From CAWIOX01 sp963837775 (lineage in GTDB: Bacteria > Pseudomonadota > Gammaproteobacteria > Burkholderiales > Burkholderiaceae_D): DNA of 64,000 nucleotides. The stretch covers positions 3,189 to 67,188 of the forward strand of contig CAWIOX010000017.1 of NCBI GenBank assembly GCA_963837775.1. The letters run 5' to 3'. Shown piece by piece: positions 40,341-49,695 of the stretch (its first letter is position 1; every line of letters begins with the position of its first letter). The notes below the pieces were generated by a model. The model was not told where the DNA came from and did not search any database. It saw only the letters and a list, made by a program, of their open reading frames with translations. The translations under genes and the position numbers were made by a program.

Positions 40341-42764
40341 ATGTCTAATGCAGTTACTGGGGTCACCCCGGAGGCCACTTACGTCGCCTCCTTTGAGCAC
40401 TTGCGCATGACGGATGTGGAATCCGTCGGTGGCAAGAATGCCTCTTTAGGTGAAATGATCAGCCAACTGGCTGGTGCCGGTGTCCGTGTGCCCGGTGGAT
40501 TTGCCACTACCGCGCAAGCATTCCGAGATTTCCTGTCATACAGCATCGACGGCGGCAAGCCACTGGCCGATCGCATCGCTGATCGCCTTGAAACATTGAA
40601 CATCGACGATGTACGCGCGCTGGCCGTAGCCGGTGCAGAGATTCGTCAATGGATCATCGACACGCCGTTTCAACCGCGTCTCGAAAAAGAAATTCATGAA
40701 TACTATCAGCAACTGGTAGCAGATTCATCCGCAGAGATGTCGTTTGCGGTGCGTTCTTCCGCCACCGCGGAAGACTTGCCGGATGCATCATTCGCAGGTC
40801 AGCAGGAGACTTTCCTGAACGTGGTTGGGATTGACAACGTACTGGAAGCGATGAAGCATGTATTTGCTTCACTCTACAATGATCGCGCCATTTCTTATCG
40901 CGTCCATAAGGGTTTTACCCACGCTGAAGTCGCCTTGTCAGCCGGTGTGCAGCGCATGGTCCGCTCGGATCTCGGCGCAGCAGGTGTGATGTTCACCATG
41001 GATACCGAGTCCGGCTTCAGGGATGTCGTTTTCATCACATCCAGCTATGGTCTCGGCGAGACAGTGGTGCAGGGCGCCGTCAATCCCGACGAGTTTTACG
41101 TGCACAAGCCCATGTTGGAAATGGGAAAATCCCCGGTGATTCGCCGTAACATCGGCTCCAAGCTGATCAAGATGGAATTCACCGGCGAAGCCAAGGCTGG
41201 CCGTTCCGTCAAGACAGTCGATGTGTCTATCGAGATGCGCAATCGCTATTCGCTGACCGATGCAGAAGTCGTTGAATTGGCAAAATATGCGGTCATCATC
41301 GAAAAACACTATGAACGCCCGATGGACATCGAGTGGGGCAAGGATGGTCGCGACGGCAAGTTGTATATCCTGCAAGCGCGTCCTGAAACAGTCAAGTCGC
41401 AACAAAAATCAACCGATGCTCAGCAGCGCTTCAAGCTCAAGGGTTCCAGCACAGTATTGACGTCTGGTCGTGCCATCGGCCAGAAAATTGGTGCCGGCCC
41501 GGTGCGCGTCATTCTGGATGCCGCTGACATGGAGCGCGTCCAGCCCGGCGATGTACTGGTGGCCGACATGACCGACCCTAACTGGGAGCCGGTGATGAAG
41601 CGCGCATCGGCCATCGTCACCAACCGCGGCGGTCGTACCTGTCATGCAGCAATTATTGCGCGTGAACTGGGTGTGCCTGCGGTCGTGGGTTGCGGCGATG
41701 CTACCGACTTGCTCAAGGATGGCAATTTCGTCACCGTTTCTTGCGCAGAAGGCGATGAAGGCCGGATTTATGACGGCCTGCTGGAAACGGAAATCACTGA
41801 GGTGGAGCGCGGCGAACTGCCGAAGTTGCCATTGAAGATCATGATGAACGTCGGCAACCCGCAATTGGCTTTCGACTTCCAGTCGATTCCGAATGCCGGT
41901 GTCGGCTTGGCTCGTCTGGAATTCATCATCAACAACAACATCGGCGTTCATCCTAAAGCAATTCTGGAATACCCGAATATCGATGCCGACTTGAAAAAAG
42001 CGGTCGAATCGGTTGCGCGCGGCCATGCATCTCCAAAAGCGTTCTATGTCGACAAACTGGCGGAAGGCATTGCGACCATCGCTGCTGCTTTCTGGCCTAA
42101 ACCAGTCATCGTGCGCATGTCCGATTTCAAATCGAATGAGTACAAGAAACTCATCGGCGGCTCGCGCTACGAACCGGATGAAGAAAATCCGATGTTGGGC
42201 TTCCGCGGTGCCGCACGTTATCTGGCCGATGATTTTGCCGAAGCGTTCGAGATGGAATGTCTGGCGATGAAGCGGGTCCGTAACGACATGGGCCTGACCA
42301 ATGTTGAAATCATGATCCCATTTGTGCGCACTCTGGGCCAGGCGGAAAAAGTAATTGCCTTGCTGGGTAAAAATGATCTGAAGCGCGGCGAAAATGGTTT
42401 GCGCGTCATCATGATGTGTGAAGTGCCGTCGAATGCGATTCTGGCCGAACAGTTCCTCGAACATTTCGACGGCTTCTCGATCGGTTCGAACGATTTGACC
42501 CAGCTCACGCTGGGCCTGGATCGCGACTCCGGCATGGAATTGCTGGCAGCGGATTTCGACGAGCGTGACCCGGCGGTACGTGCCTTGTTGTCCAAGGCGA
42601 TTGCCGCTTGCCGTGCGCAAGGCAAATACGTTGGCATTTGCGGTCAGGGGCCATCCGATCACCCCGACTTTGCTGAGTGGCTGATGAAAGAAGGCATCGA
42701 ATCGATCTCGCTGAACCCGGATTCAGTAATCGATACCTGGAAGAAACTGGGCGGCGCTCAGTAA
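40341..42764 (+). CDS. ppsA: Phosphoenolpyruvate synthase
   Basis: PpsA converts pyruvate and ATP to PEP, AMP and phosphate for gluconeogenesis. The 807-residue protein has an N-terminal ATP-grasp domain (VGGKNASLGEMI), a swivelling phosphohistidine domain with GGRTCHAAIIARELGVPAVV, and a C-terminal PEP/pyruvate barrel ending with a catalytic Cys region (GICGQGPSD). Full length and domain order. Divergent ppsR controls its activity. A strong terminator follows. Confidence 0.98.
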   Translation: MSNAVTGVTPEATYVASFEHLRMTDVESVGGKNASLGEMISQLAGAGVRVPGGFATTAQAFRDFLSYSIDGGKPLADRIADRLETLNIDDVRALAVAGAEIRQWIIDTPFQPRLEKEIHEYYQQLVADSSAEMSFAVRSSATAEDLPDASFAGQQETFLNVVGIDNVLEAMKHVFASLYNDRAISYRVHKGFTHAEVALSAGVQRMVRSDLGAAGVMFTMDTESGFRDVVFITSSYGLGETVVQGAVNPDEFYVHKPMLEMGKSPVIRRNIGSKLIKMEFTGEAKAGRSVKTVDVSIEMRNRYSLTDAEVVELAKYAVIIEKHYERPMDIEWGKDGRDGKLYILQARPETVKSQQKSTDAQQRFKLKGSSTVLTSGRAIGQKIGAGPVRVILDAADMERVQPGDVLVADMTDPNWEPVMKRASAIVTNRGGRTCHAAIIARELGVPAVVGCGDATDLLKDGNFVTVSCAEGDEGRIYDGLLETEITEVERGELPKLPLKIMMNVGNPQLAFDFQSIPNAGVGLARLEFIINNNIGVHPKAILEYPNIDADLKKAVESVARGHASPKAFYVDKLAEGIATIAAAFWPKPVIVRMSDFKSNEYKKLIGGSRYEPDEENPMLGFRGAARYLADDFAEAFEMECLAMKRVRNDMGLTNVEIMIPFVRTLGQAEKVIALLGKNDLKRGENGLRVIMMCEVPSNAILAEQFLEHFDGFSIGSNDLTQLTLGLDRDSGMELLAADFDERDPAVRALLSKAIAACRAQGKYVGICGQGPSDHPDFAEWLMKEGIESISLNPDSVIDTWKKLGGAQ

Positions 42765-42782
42765 ACCCGTTTTTGCCACTAG

Positions 42783-42813
42783 AAAACGCGAGCTTCATGC
42801 TCGCGTTTTTTTT
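42783..42813 (+). terminator. Intrinsic terminator of ppsA
   Basis: AAAACGCGAGC and GCTCGCGTTTT pair around TTCAT, followed by more T residues up to 42813. It lies 19 bases after the ppsA stop. Confidence 0.93.
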
Positions 42814-42931
42814 GATCTATGATGTAACTGCAGCATTATTTCTTGCTATCACTCAACAATCATAGGGTGGTTTTTATTCCCAGTGCACTGATTGATAGTA
42901 TTTTTGTCCATGCTAAGAAAAGGAATTGCAG

Positions 42932-43363
42932 ATGTTGGATTGGATGGTCTGGTTCGGTTTGGCAGGTATCGTAGTGATATGTGAGCTATTCACCGGCACG
43001 TTTTATTTGCTGATGATTGCTCTGGGATTTGCGGCCGGCGGTGTGGCGGCATTGCTCGGCGTTCGTTTCGAGTTGCAAGTGATGGTTGCTGCAGCGGTCG
43101 GCGCGAACACGGCCTATTTACTGCGCAACAGCAGATTTGCCAAATCGCGAAAGATTTCAGCCTCACGCGACCCGAATGTCAATCTTGATATCGGGCAAGT
43201 GTTGCGCGTTGAGAAATGGGAAGGCAGCCATGCACGGGTGATGTATCGCGGCGCTCTCTGGGATATCGATCTGGCTCCCGGCTCACATGCCGAGTCCGGT
43301 GAGTTTGTCATCATTGAAATGCGCGGCAGTCATCTTGTCGTCAGTAATAATAAACATCAATAA
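42932..43363 (+). CDS. NfeD-family membrane protein
   Basis: A 143-residue protein with two or three N-terminal hydrophobic helices (about 1-65) and a C-terminal OB-fold domain (about 85-140: DIGQVLRVEKWEGSHARVMYRGALWDI). This is the short NfeD form that pairs with SPFH proteins. ATG at 42932 with an AAAGGA site. It is followed after 11 bases by an SPFH gene, the usual partnership in membrane microdomain organisation. Confidence 0.88.
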   Translation: MLDWMVWFGLAGIVVICELFTGTFYLLMIALGFAAGGVAALLGVRFELQVMVAAAVGANTAYLLRNSRFAKSRKISASRDPNVNLDIGQVLRVEKWEGSHARVMYRGALWDIDLAPGSHAESGEFVIIEMRGSHLVVSNNKHQ

Positions 43364-43374
43364 AAGGACGTTTT

Positions 43375-44337
43375 ATGGAAATCAGTTTCGGCAATATTAC
43401 TTTTATCCTGCTTGTGATGGCAATCGTGTTCGTCTTCAAAACCATCAATGTCGTGCCGCAACAGCATGCGTGGGTGGTTGAGCGTTTCGGTAAGTACCAT
43501 GGGACGCTGGGGCCAGGCCTGAATATCGTTCTGCCATTCATCGATCGGATTGCCTATAAGCACTCACTGAAAGAAATCCCGCTGGATGTGCCGAGCCAGG
43601 TGTGTATCACCAAGGACAATACGCAGTTGCAGGTGGATGGCATTCTGTATTTTCAGGTGACAGACCCGATGCGCGCTTCGTACGGTTCCTCGAACTATAT
43701 CGCGGCGGTTTCGCAACTGGCGCAAACCACGCTGCGCAGCGTGATCGGCAAGATGGAACTCGACAAGACTTTTGAAGAGCGCAGTCACATCAATCAGAGC
43801 ATCGTCAGTTCGATTGACGAGTCGGCCGCCAACTGGGGTGTCAAAGTATTACGGTATGAAATCAAGGACTTGACGCCACCCAAGGAAATTTTGCACTCGA
43901 TGCAGGCGCAAATCACCGCAGAACGCGAAAAGCGGGCGTTGATAGCCGCATCCGAGGGACGCAAGCAAGAGCAGATCAATATTGCTACCGGCGAACGCGA
44001 GGCTTCGATCGCCAAATCCGAAGGCGAGAAGCAGGCCTCGATCAACCGCGCGCAAGGGCAGGCCGCGGCCATTTTGGCAATCGCGCAAGCCAGTTCGGAG
44101 GCGCTGCGCATCACCGCGGCAGCAATCCAGCAGCCCGGCGGGTCGGATGCCGTCAATTTAAAGGTGGCTGAGCAATATGTCAGCGCTTTCTCCAATCTGG
44201 CCAAGACCAATAATTCGATCATTGTTCCAGCCAATATGGGTGATATCAGCGGCTTGATAGCGACGTGCGATGCAGGTGGTGAAGTCACAGAAATGACAGG
44301 CGAACTGATGGACTCAACAGGCTGTCGAGTGCGTTGA
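43375..44337 (+). CDS. SPFH/stomatin-family protein (QmcA-like)
   Basis: A 320-residue protein with one N-terminal membrane helix (about 5-22), then an SPFH domain (VVPQQHAWVVERFGKYHGTL; about 25-180) and a Glu/Ala-rich coiled coil (about 190-265). This is the paraslipin/QmcA layout. These proteins form large membrane rings or scaffolds and affect protein quality control. Forms an operon with the NfeD gene. AAAGGACG precedes the ATG. The exact client proteins are unknown. Confidence 0.92.
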   Translation: MEISFGNITFILLVMAIVFVFKTINVVPQQHAWVVERFGKYHGTLGPGLNIVLPFIDRIAYKHSLKEIPLDVPSQVCITKDNTQLQVDGILYFQVTDPMRASYGSSNYIAAVSQLAQTTLRSVIGKMELDKTFEERSHINQSIVSSIDESAANWGVKVLRYEIKDLTPPKEILHSMQAQITAEREKRALIAASEGRKQEQINIATGEREASIAKSEGEKQASINRAQGQAAAILAIAQASSEALRITAAAIQQPGGSDAVNLKVAEQYVSAFSNLAKTNNSIIVPANMGDISGLIATCDAGGEVTEMTGELMDSTGCRVR

Positions 44338-44375
44338 TGGTGGCTTTCCTGCCAGGATGACAATCTGGGAGTGAA

Positions 44376-44448
44376 AATATACTCCTGCCTGTATATTTTT
44401 AGATGCTTATAACTATTGCGGGTATGGCATATTTTCATGTCATACCCC
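44376..44448 (+). repeat. Dispersed intergenic repeat, copy F
   Basis: ATATAC pairs with GTATAT across TCCTGCCT, followed by a T-run. A second hairpin pairs GGGTATG with CATACCC exactly. It lies 38 bases after the SPFH stop, in the gap before the convergent smpB. Confidence 0.8.
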
Positions 44449-44539
44449 TTATATTTTATTGATTTAAAACGATGTGCCGATCAAAACCTGCAATTCCAGT
44501 GTTGTACGGGATGGCAGGCTTCAAGTTACGGAGCAGAGA

Positions 44540-44989
44540 TCAGCGCCTGTGCTGCTTCATGATTTTCTGCTGTTCACGCTGCCAGTCGCGCTCTTTCTCG
44601 GTTTCGCGTTTGTCGTGCATTTTTTTACCTTTGGCCAGGCCGATTTCGCATTTGACGCGGCCGTTCAGGAAATGCAAATTGAGCGGAACCAGTGTGTAGC
44701 CGGAACGCTCGACTTTGCCGATCAACTTGCTGATTTCAGCCTTGTTGAGCAGGAGTTTGCGGGTGCGAACGGCATCGGGGTGGACGTGGGAAGAGGCCGT
44801 CGGCAGGGCGCTGATATGGGCGCCGAACAGGTAAATTTCACCATCGCGGACGATGACGTATGCCTCTTTCAGTTGCACGCGTCCGTCTCGGATGGATTTA
44901 ACTTCCCAGCCGTGCAGGACGATACCCGCCTCAAAGCGCTCCTCGATAAAGTAGTCGTGAAAAGCTTTTCTATTATCAACAATGGTCAT
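44540..44989 (-). CDS. smpB: SsrA-binding protein
   Basis: SmpB binds tmRNA to rescue stalled ribosomes. The 149-residue product from ATG 44989 (MTIVDNRKAFHDYF) has the EAGIVLHGWEVKSIRDG core and the C-terminal Lys/Arg-rich tail KGKKMHDKRETEKERDWQ. An upstream in-frame start adds six residues and is less likely. Divergent from ratA, the conserved arrangement. The ssrA gene itself is not in the window. Confidence 0.97.
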   Translation of the reverse strand: MTIVDNRKAFHDYFIEERFEAGIVLHGWEVKSIRDGRVQLKEAYVIVRDGEIYLFGAHISALPTASSHVHPDAVRTRKLLLNKAEISKLIGKVERSGYTLVPLNLHFLNGRVKCEIGLAKGKKMHDKRETEKERDWQREQQKIMKQHRR

Positions 44990-45057
44990 GGAATGGTGTT
45001 CGAGCACGAGTCGGTTAAAATTTCAGTTTTGCGATTCTATCAAATGGTTGATATTCA

Positions 45058-45489
45058 ATGGCAGTTGTACATAAAACAGTGATATTAGGTTACAGCGCAG
45101 AACAAATGTTCGCACTGGTTGATTGTGTAGAGGATTACCCAAAATTCTTGCCTTGGTGTGGTGGCGTGGAAGTGCGTCAGCGCGAGGAAAACAAACTGGT
45201 GGCCACGATTGCCATACACTACCATGGCGTGCGGCAGTCCTTCACCACAGAAAACACGAATGTGCCATCAACTTCGATGAATATGCACCTACTGGAAGGT
45301 CCGTTCAGGCAACTAAATGGAAACTGGACCTTCAAGGCGCTACGGGCGGATGCCTGTAAGGTTGAATTTAATTTGCAATATGAGTTTTCCAGCAAGATCC
45401 TGGAAAAAATCATCGGGCCAGTATTCAGTGTCATCGCCAATGGTTTTGTTGACTCCTTTTGCAAGCGTGCGGAGACGATTTATGGCTAA
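45058..45489 (+). CDS. ratA: RatA/COQ10-family START-domain protein
   Basis: A 143-residue SRPBCC-fold protein starting MAVVHKTVILGYSAEQMFALVDCVEDYPKFLPWC, a hallmark of the RatA (YfjG)/Coq10 family. E. coli RatA was described as a toxin blocking 70S ribosome formation; mitochondrial relatives bind ubiquinone. Which role applies here is not shown by sequence. Overlaps rnfH by eight bases, so the two are co-translated. Confidence 0.9.
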   Translation: MAVVHKTVILGYSAEQMFALVDCVEDYPKFLPWCGGVEVRQREENKLVATIAIHYHGVRQSFTTENTNVPSTSMNMHLLEGPFRQLNGNWTFKALRADACKVEFNLQYEFSSKILEKIIGPVFSVIANGFVDSFCKRAETIYG

Positions 45490-45796
45490 GCCATCTCTAT
45501 TGCATGTGCAAGTGTGTTTCGCTAAATCGGACAAGCAGTTACTGCATGATTTGAATGTGTCCGAGGGGACAACCTTGCACGAGGCCATCAGGCAGAGCGG
45601 AATCCTGTTGGAGGCGCTCGATATCGACCTGGGGACTTTCCGCGTTGGCGTTTATGGCAAGCTCAAAGCCCTTGATGCAGTCTTGCAGGAGGGGGATCGT
45701 GTGGAAATCTATCGGCCGCTAATTGCAGACCCAAAAGAATCGCGCCGTAGACGAGCCCAGAAAAAAGAAGAGGACCATGCCAGTCAAATTGGCTGA
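45482..45796 (+). CDS. rnfH: RnfH-family ubiquitin-like protein
   Basis: A 104-residue beta-grasp protein of the RnfH/UPF0125 (RatB, YfjF) family. Family features are LHVQVCFAK, TLHEAIRQSGIL, VGVYGKLKALD and YRPLIADPKESRRRRA near the end. Starts inside the 3' end of ratA. The smpB-ratA-rnfH block is conserved in Proteobacteria. Function unsettled. Confidence 0.9.
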   Translation: MAKPSLLHVQVCFAKSDKQLLHDLNVSEGTTLHEAIRQSGILLEALDIDLGTFRVGVYGKLKALDAVLQEGDRVEIYRPLIADPKESRRRRAQKKEEDHASQIG

Positions 45797-45818
45797 TCAA
45801 AAATTTCAATAAGCATAA

Positions 45819-46361
45819 TCATTTGCAGTCGCCAAGAATTTTCCGGGTGTCCTTGGCTTCCTGCGCGCGCTGCATATCGTTCAAGTACGCGCGCTCGCCA
45901 TTCTTATCGGTGCGCGCAATCCGCTGACCAGAATCCAGTGCCTTTTGATAGTCGCGCGCACGTTCGCAATTCTTGCTCTTGTCTGCCGCCATTTGCTTTT
46001 CTTCGGCGGCTTTTTTGTCTTTCTCTGCCTGTTCTATTTTGCGCTTCTGGAAATCCATGTTTTTTTCCACTGTGGTCATGGGGATTTTCATTTTACTAAC
46101 CGCCGGGTTGCCTACAGCCTCGCCTTCGATACCGCCCACGACAGGGTCGCCTAGTGGCGCTAAAGACGGCGTACGCGCGGCAACACCAGGCGCCTTCACG
46201 ATGCGGCTATCGGGCACAGAGGTGGGCGGCGGCATGTCGGAATACTGCTTGACCCCTTTATCATTGAGCCATACATATTGCGCGAATGCGCTCCCGGACA
46301 GGCTTAATATGGCCAGTGCCGCAGCCATTGCAGTGATTCGTTTGCAGCCTGAAGAGTTCAT
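45819..46361 (-). CDS. DUF4124-domain periplasmic protein
   Basis: About 180 residues with a signal peptide (hydrophobic AAALAILSLSGSAFA) and then the short DUF4124 motif YVWLNDKGVKQYSDMPPP. The rest is charged and helical (Lys/Glu/Gln-rich, about 95-150) and may form a coiled coil. Function unknown. ATG at 46361 is preferred to a TTG two codons upstream. Convergent with rnfH, upstream of the guaB region, as in related species. Confidence 0.82.
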   Translation of the reverse strand: MNSSGCKRITAMAAALAILSLSGSAFAQYVWLNDKGVKQYSDMPPPTSVPDSRIVKAPGVAARTPSLAPLGDPVVGGIEGEAVGNPAVSKMKIPMTTVEKNMDFQKRKIEQAEKDKKAAEEKQMAADKSKNCERARDYQKALDSGQRIARTDKNGERAYLNDMQRAQEAKDTRKILGDCK

Positions 46362-46367
46362 CGGCAA

Positions 46368-47080
46368 TCCTGGTTGATTCTTTAAGTAGTAACGGGAGAT
46401 CTAGATTAGTTACCGATATGGTTGGCGGCCCTGCCTGATGAACTGCACACTAGTGCATGCGATTATCGAAAGGCCGCATATTTCAAGTCGTGTGAAGCAC
46501 TGACTCAAAATCTTGCTGCAAACGAGGATGGCTACAGGCAGCAACTTGTATTGCAGGTTAACACGCCATGCAATTCGCCGAAACCTAGATTCCAACAAAA
46601 TTATTATATAGAAAAACTGGCCTAGGGAAAGTACATGGCTTGAGGACTTCATTTCATTGGTTAAGCATTGAATTTGCTTATGGATTTACAGGAGTCTAGT
46701 GATCTGGCTTATCACTTCATTTCCCATAATCCGACAGTTGCTGAAACGATTGCAGATGAAGTATTGGTAACGCATCTTGGTAAGCTGTGAAGCATGGCAT
46801 CAAGCACCGGCTCTTTAAGTGGCCATTCCATCCTTGCACTTGGAGGGCTTTGTTTGCCAGTACGCCACGTATCGATCCGGCTCAGCGTCAGAAAAAATCA
46901 TGCTGGACGCCCAGGCTTTGATCCAATAATCGTTGTCCGGATGCTGTAGAGCGCTAGAGAATGGAAATTTCTGTATTGGAGCCTTTTGAAGGGGGGGGCT
47001 CATCTGTCACTATGTTCGTGGAATTGTTTAAAAATTCAATTCGCATTGGCTCTGAGCACAAGTGTACTTAACAGACGGTT
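46368..47080. other. Long non-coding gap, no supported gene
   Basis: About 700 bases of AT-richer sequence without an ORF that has coding character, a ribosome-binding site and a recognisable product. A 36-codon reading at about 46680-46790 has faint ParE-like flavour but cannot be supported. A G8 run lies near 46991-46998. It may hold decayed gene remnants; nothing definite seen before the guaB promoter. Confidence 0.5.
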
Positions 47081-47109
47081 TTGCATGGGAAACGACTTTT
47101 CTGTATAAT
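47081..47109 (+). promoter_or_regulatory. Sigma-70 promoter of guaB
   Basis: TTGCAT (47081-47086) and TATAAT (47104-47109) are separated by 17 bases. The -10 box is a perfect consensus. Transcription would start near 47116, about 20 bases before the guaB ATG, leaving a short leader with AGGAA as the ribosome-binding site. Confidence 0.85.
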
Positions 47110-47135
47110 TCTGTTTTGCGCCAATAGGAATTACG

Positions 47136-48596
47136 ATGCGTTTACTTCAAAAAGCACTCACATTCGATGATGTGCTGCTCGTGCCGGCATACTCGGCAAT
47201 TCTCCCTAAAGATACATCTCTTAAAACGCGTCTGACGCGAAACATCACGTTGAACATGCCGTTAGTTTCTGCGGCCATGGATACCGTGACCGAAGCGCGT
47301 CTGGCTATCGCTATGGCGCAAGAGGGCGGCATCGGCATCATCCATAAAAATCTGACTGCCAAAGAGCAGGCGCGCGAAGTTGCCAAGGTCAAGCGCTTCG
47401 AGTCCGGCGTATTGCGTGATCCGATCACGATTCCGCCAACGATGAAAATACGCGATGTGATTGCTCTGTCGTTGCAGCACGGCATCAGCGGCTTCCCGGT
47501 AGTCGAAGGTAAGATTGTGGTTGGCATTATCACCAACCGAGACTTGCGCTTTGAGGGTGAGTTGAACGCGGAAGTTCGCGACAAAATGACGCCTCGCGAA
47601 AAGCTGGTCTATGTCAAGGAGGGCGCTGATCCGGTAGAGGCAAAGCGGCTGTTAAACAAACACCGTCTTGAACGTGTGCTGGTGGTGAATGACGCATTTG
47701 AGTTGCGCGGACTTATCACTGTCAAGGATATACAGAAAGCTACGGAACATCCGCTGGCCTCAAAAGATCAGTTTGGCAAGTTGCGTGTTGGCGCTGCAGT
47801 CGGCACCGGCCCGGACAATGAAGAGCGGATAGAGTTGCTGGTCAATGCTGGCGTAGATGTGATCGTGGTCGATACCGCACACGGTCATTCTCAGGGCGTT
47901 TTGGATCGCGTGAAATGGGTCAAAACACATTTCCCGCATGTTGATGTGATCGGTGGCAATATTGCTACCGCAGCGGCCGCAAAGGCGCTGGCAGATTATG
48001 GTGCGGATGGCGTCAAGGTCGGCATTGGTCCTGGCTCAATTTGCACCACGCGTATCGTGGCAGGTGTCGGGGTGCCACAAATCACGGCCATTTCCAATGT
48101 CAGCAAAGCATTGAAAGACACAGGCATTCCGTGCATCGCCGATGGCGGCATCCGTTTTTCGGGTGATATTTCCAAGGCATTGGCGGCTGGCGCTTCCAGC
48201 GTCATGATGGGCAGTATGTTTGCCGGCACCGAAGAAGCTCCAGGCGAAGTGATTTTGTTTCAGGGGCGCAGCTACAAATCTTATCGCGGCATGGGCAGCT
48301 TGGGGGCAATGGCAGACGGCTCCGCAGATCGTTATTTCCAGGATGCCGCCAACAATACAGATAAATTTGTACCTGAAGGCATCGAGGGGCGCGTCGCTTA
48401 CAAAGGCAGTGTGCTGGCCATCTTGTATCAACTGGTTGGCGGCGTCCGTTCTTCTATGGGCTATTGTGGCTGCGCGACGATTGATGAGTTGCGCGAAAAA
48501 GCTGAATTCGTCGAGATCACATCTGCAGGCATGAGAGAATCACATGTTCATGATGTGCAAATCACGAAAGAAGCGCCTAATTACCGCGCAGATTGA
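47136..48596 (+). CDS. guaB: Inosine-5'-monophosphate dehydrogenase
   Basis: GuaB oxidises IMP to XMP, the first step to GMP. The 486-residue protein has a TIM-barrel catalytic domain interrupted by two CBS domains (about 90-200). The catalytic Cys is in GPGSICTTR. The flap and C-terminal motifs RGMGSLGAM and YKGSV are present. With guaA 1.1 kb downstream, GMP synthesis is complete from IMP. Confidence 0.98.
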   Translation: MRLLQKALTFDDVLLVPAYSAILPKDTSLKTRLTRNITLNMPLVSAAMDTVTEARLAIAMAQEGGIGIIHKNLTAKEQAREVAKVKRFESGVLRDPITIPPTMKIRDVIALSLQHGISGFPVVEGKIVVGIITNRDLRFEGELNAEVRDKMTPREKLVYVKEGADPVEAKRLLNKHRLERVLVVNDAFELRGLITVKDIQKATEHPLASKDQFGKLRVGAAVGTGPDNEERIELLVNAGVDVIVVDTAHGHSQGVLDRVKWVKTHFPHVDVIGGNIATAAAAKALADYGADGVKVGIGPGSICTTRIVAGVGVPQITAISNVSKALKDTGIPCIADGGIRFSGDISKALAAGASSVMMGSMFAGTEEAPGEVILFQGRSYKSYRGMGSLGAMADGSADRYFQDAANNTDKFVPEGIEGRVAYKGSVLAILYQLVGGVRSSMGYCGCATIDELREKAEFVEITSAGMRESHVHDVQITKEAPNYRAD

Positions 48597-48643
48597 TTTT
48601 TTAAAACGCATTGCTGTTCAGTCAACCACATATTGAGTTCCTT

Positions 48644-49670
48644 ATGACGACTCCGGATTTAACCAGATTTGGCTACACGAGCGGGCTTAATACGGTATTG
48701 GATAGTGATGCAACTGATGATCTCAGTCAGCAAGTATTACGTATCAGGCGCATAGGCAGGCGACTTTTCGGTGTGTCAAATTGCATCGTAACCCTCGGGG
48801 AGTCTCAGTCAAACAGCATGGAAACGGAGCGCTCAATGGAGTCGATTGAGACTGCTTTCTGCGAAAATATGCCTATCCCATTGGAGTTTTTGCAAGTGCC
48901 AGATGCGCGTGATGATCTAGCATTGTCTCAGCATCGATTAGTTCTCGGTGCGCCATATATCCGTTTTTATGCGACATATCCGATTCTGAATGACGACCGG
49001 GAGGCAGTCGGCAGCGTCAGTCTGATTGATTATGCGCCACGCACCTTGGATGATCAGGAGCGGCAATATTTGATGGATATGGCCGCTTTAGTGCGAGAAA
49101 GAGTTGCGTCTCAGTTTCCTGAGTGCATCTCAGCTTGATCTCGTCAAAAAGAACCGCAGCTTGCGCAGGGAGTCATTAATTGATCCCTTGATCGGAACCT
49201 GGAACCGTACCGCAATTACCCGTTCTCTGGTTATCGAGATGGATCGATGTAGTCAGGCGTCTAAGCCACTTTCATTGGTTTTTGTCGACTCTGATTATTT
49301 CAAGAAAATTAACGAAGATCATGGACGTCCGGCCGGCGATACGATTTTACTAAAAATTGCCAGTCGCCTGCGTTCATGTATTCGTCCACATGACGCTTTG
49401 GGTCGCTACGATGGCGGCAAGTTCATGATCATCTTGCCAGGGGCGTCACATGTGATTGCATTGGCGGTCGCAGAGCGGATGCGACTGGCAATCATGTCGC
49501 ATCCAGAGATAATTGGTCAAACAATAATTAATCTGACGATTAGCGCGGGCACTGCGTCTACCGATCAATTCCCGCAATCATCTCCTGAAGAGTTGACAAA
49601 CCAAGCCGACGCGGCTCTTTATTCCGCAAAAAATATCGGGCCGAAATTGCGTGGTACAGGCAACTCCTAA
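48644..49670 (+). CDS. GAF-GGDEF protein with degenerate GGDEF motif (frame broken once)
   Basis: After correction the product has about 341 residues: a GAF domain (about 20-165) and a diguanylate-cyclase-type GGDEF domain. The signature position reads RYDGGKFMIIL instead of RYGGDEF, and DPLTGLxNR reads DPLIGTWNR, so c-di-GMP synthesis is unlikely; a GTP-binding or partner role is possible. The frame shifts in the TTT run at 49115-49117: dropping one T turns QFPECISA-stop into QFLSASQLDLVKK. It lies between guaB and guaA, an unusual insertion into that pair. Possibly a real pseudogene, but the break is like those in essential genes here. Confidence 0.75.
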
Positions 49671-49695
49671 TTCATCTTATATAAAAGCATATCCC

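Noticed and set aside
46680..46790. ParE-like toxin fragment of 36 codons
   Set aside because: Similarity is faint, there is no ribosome-binding site and no antitoxin gene.
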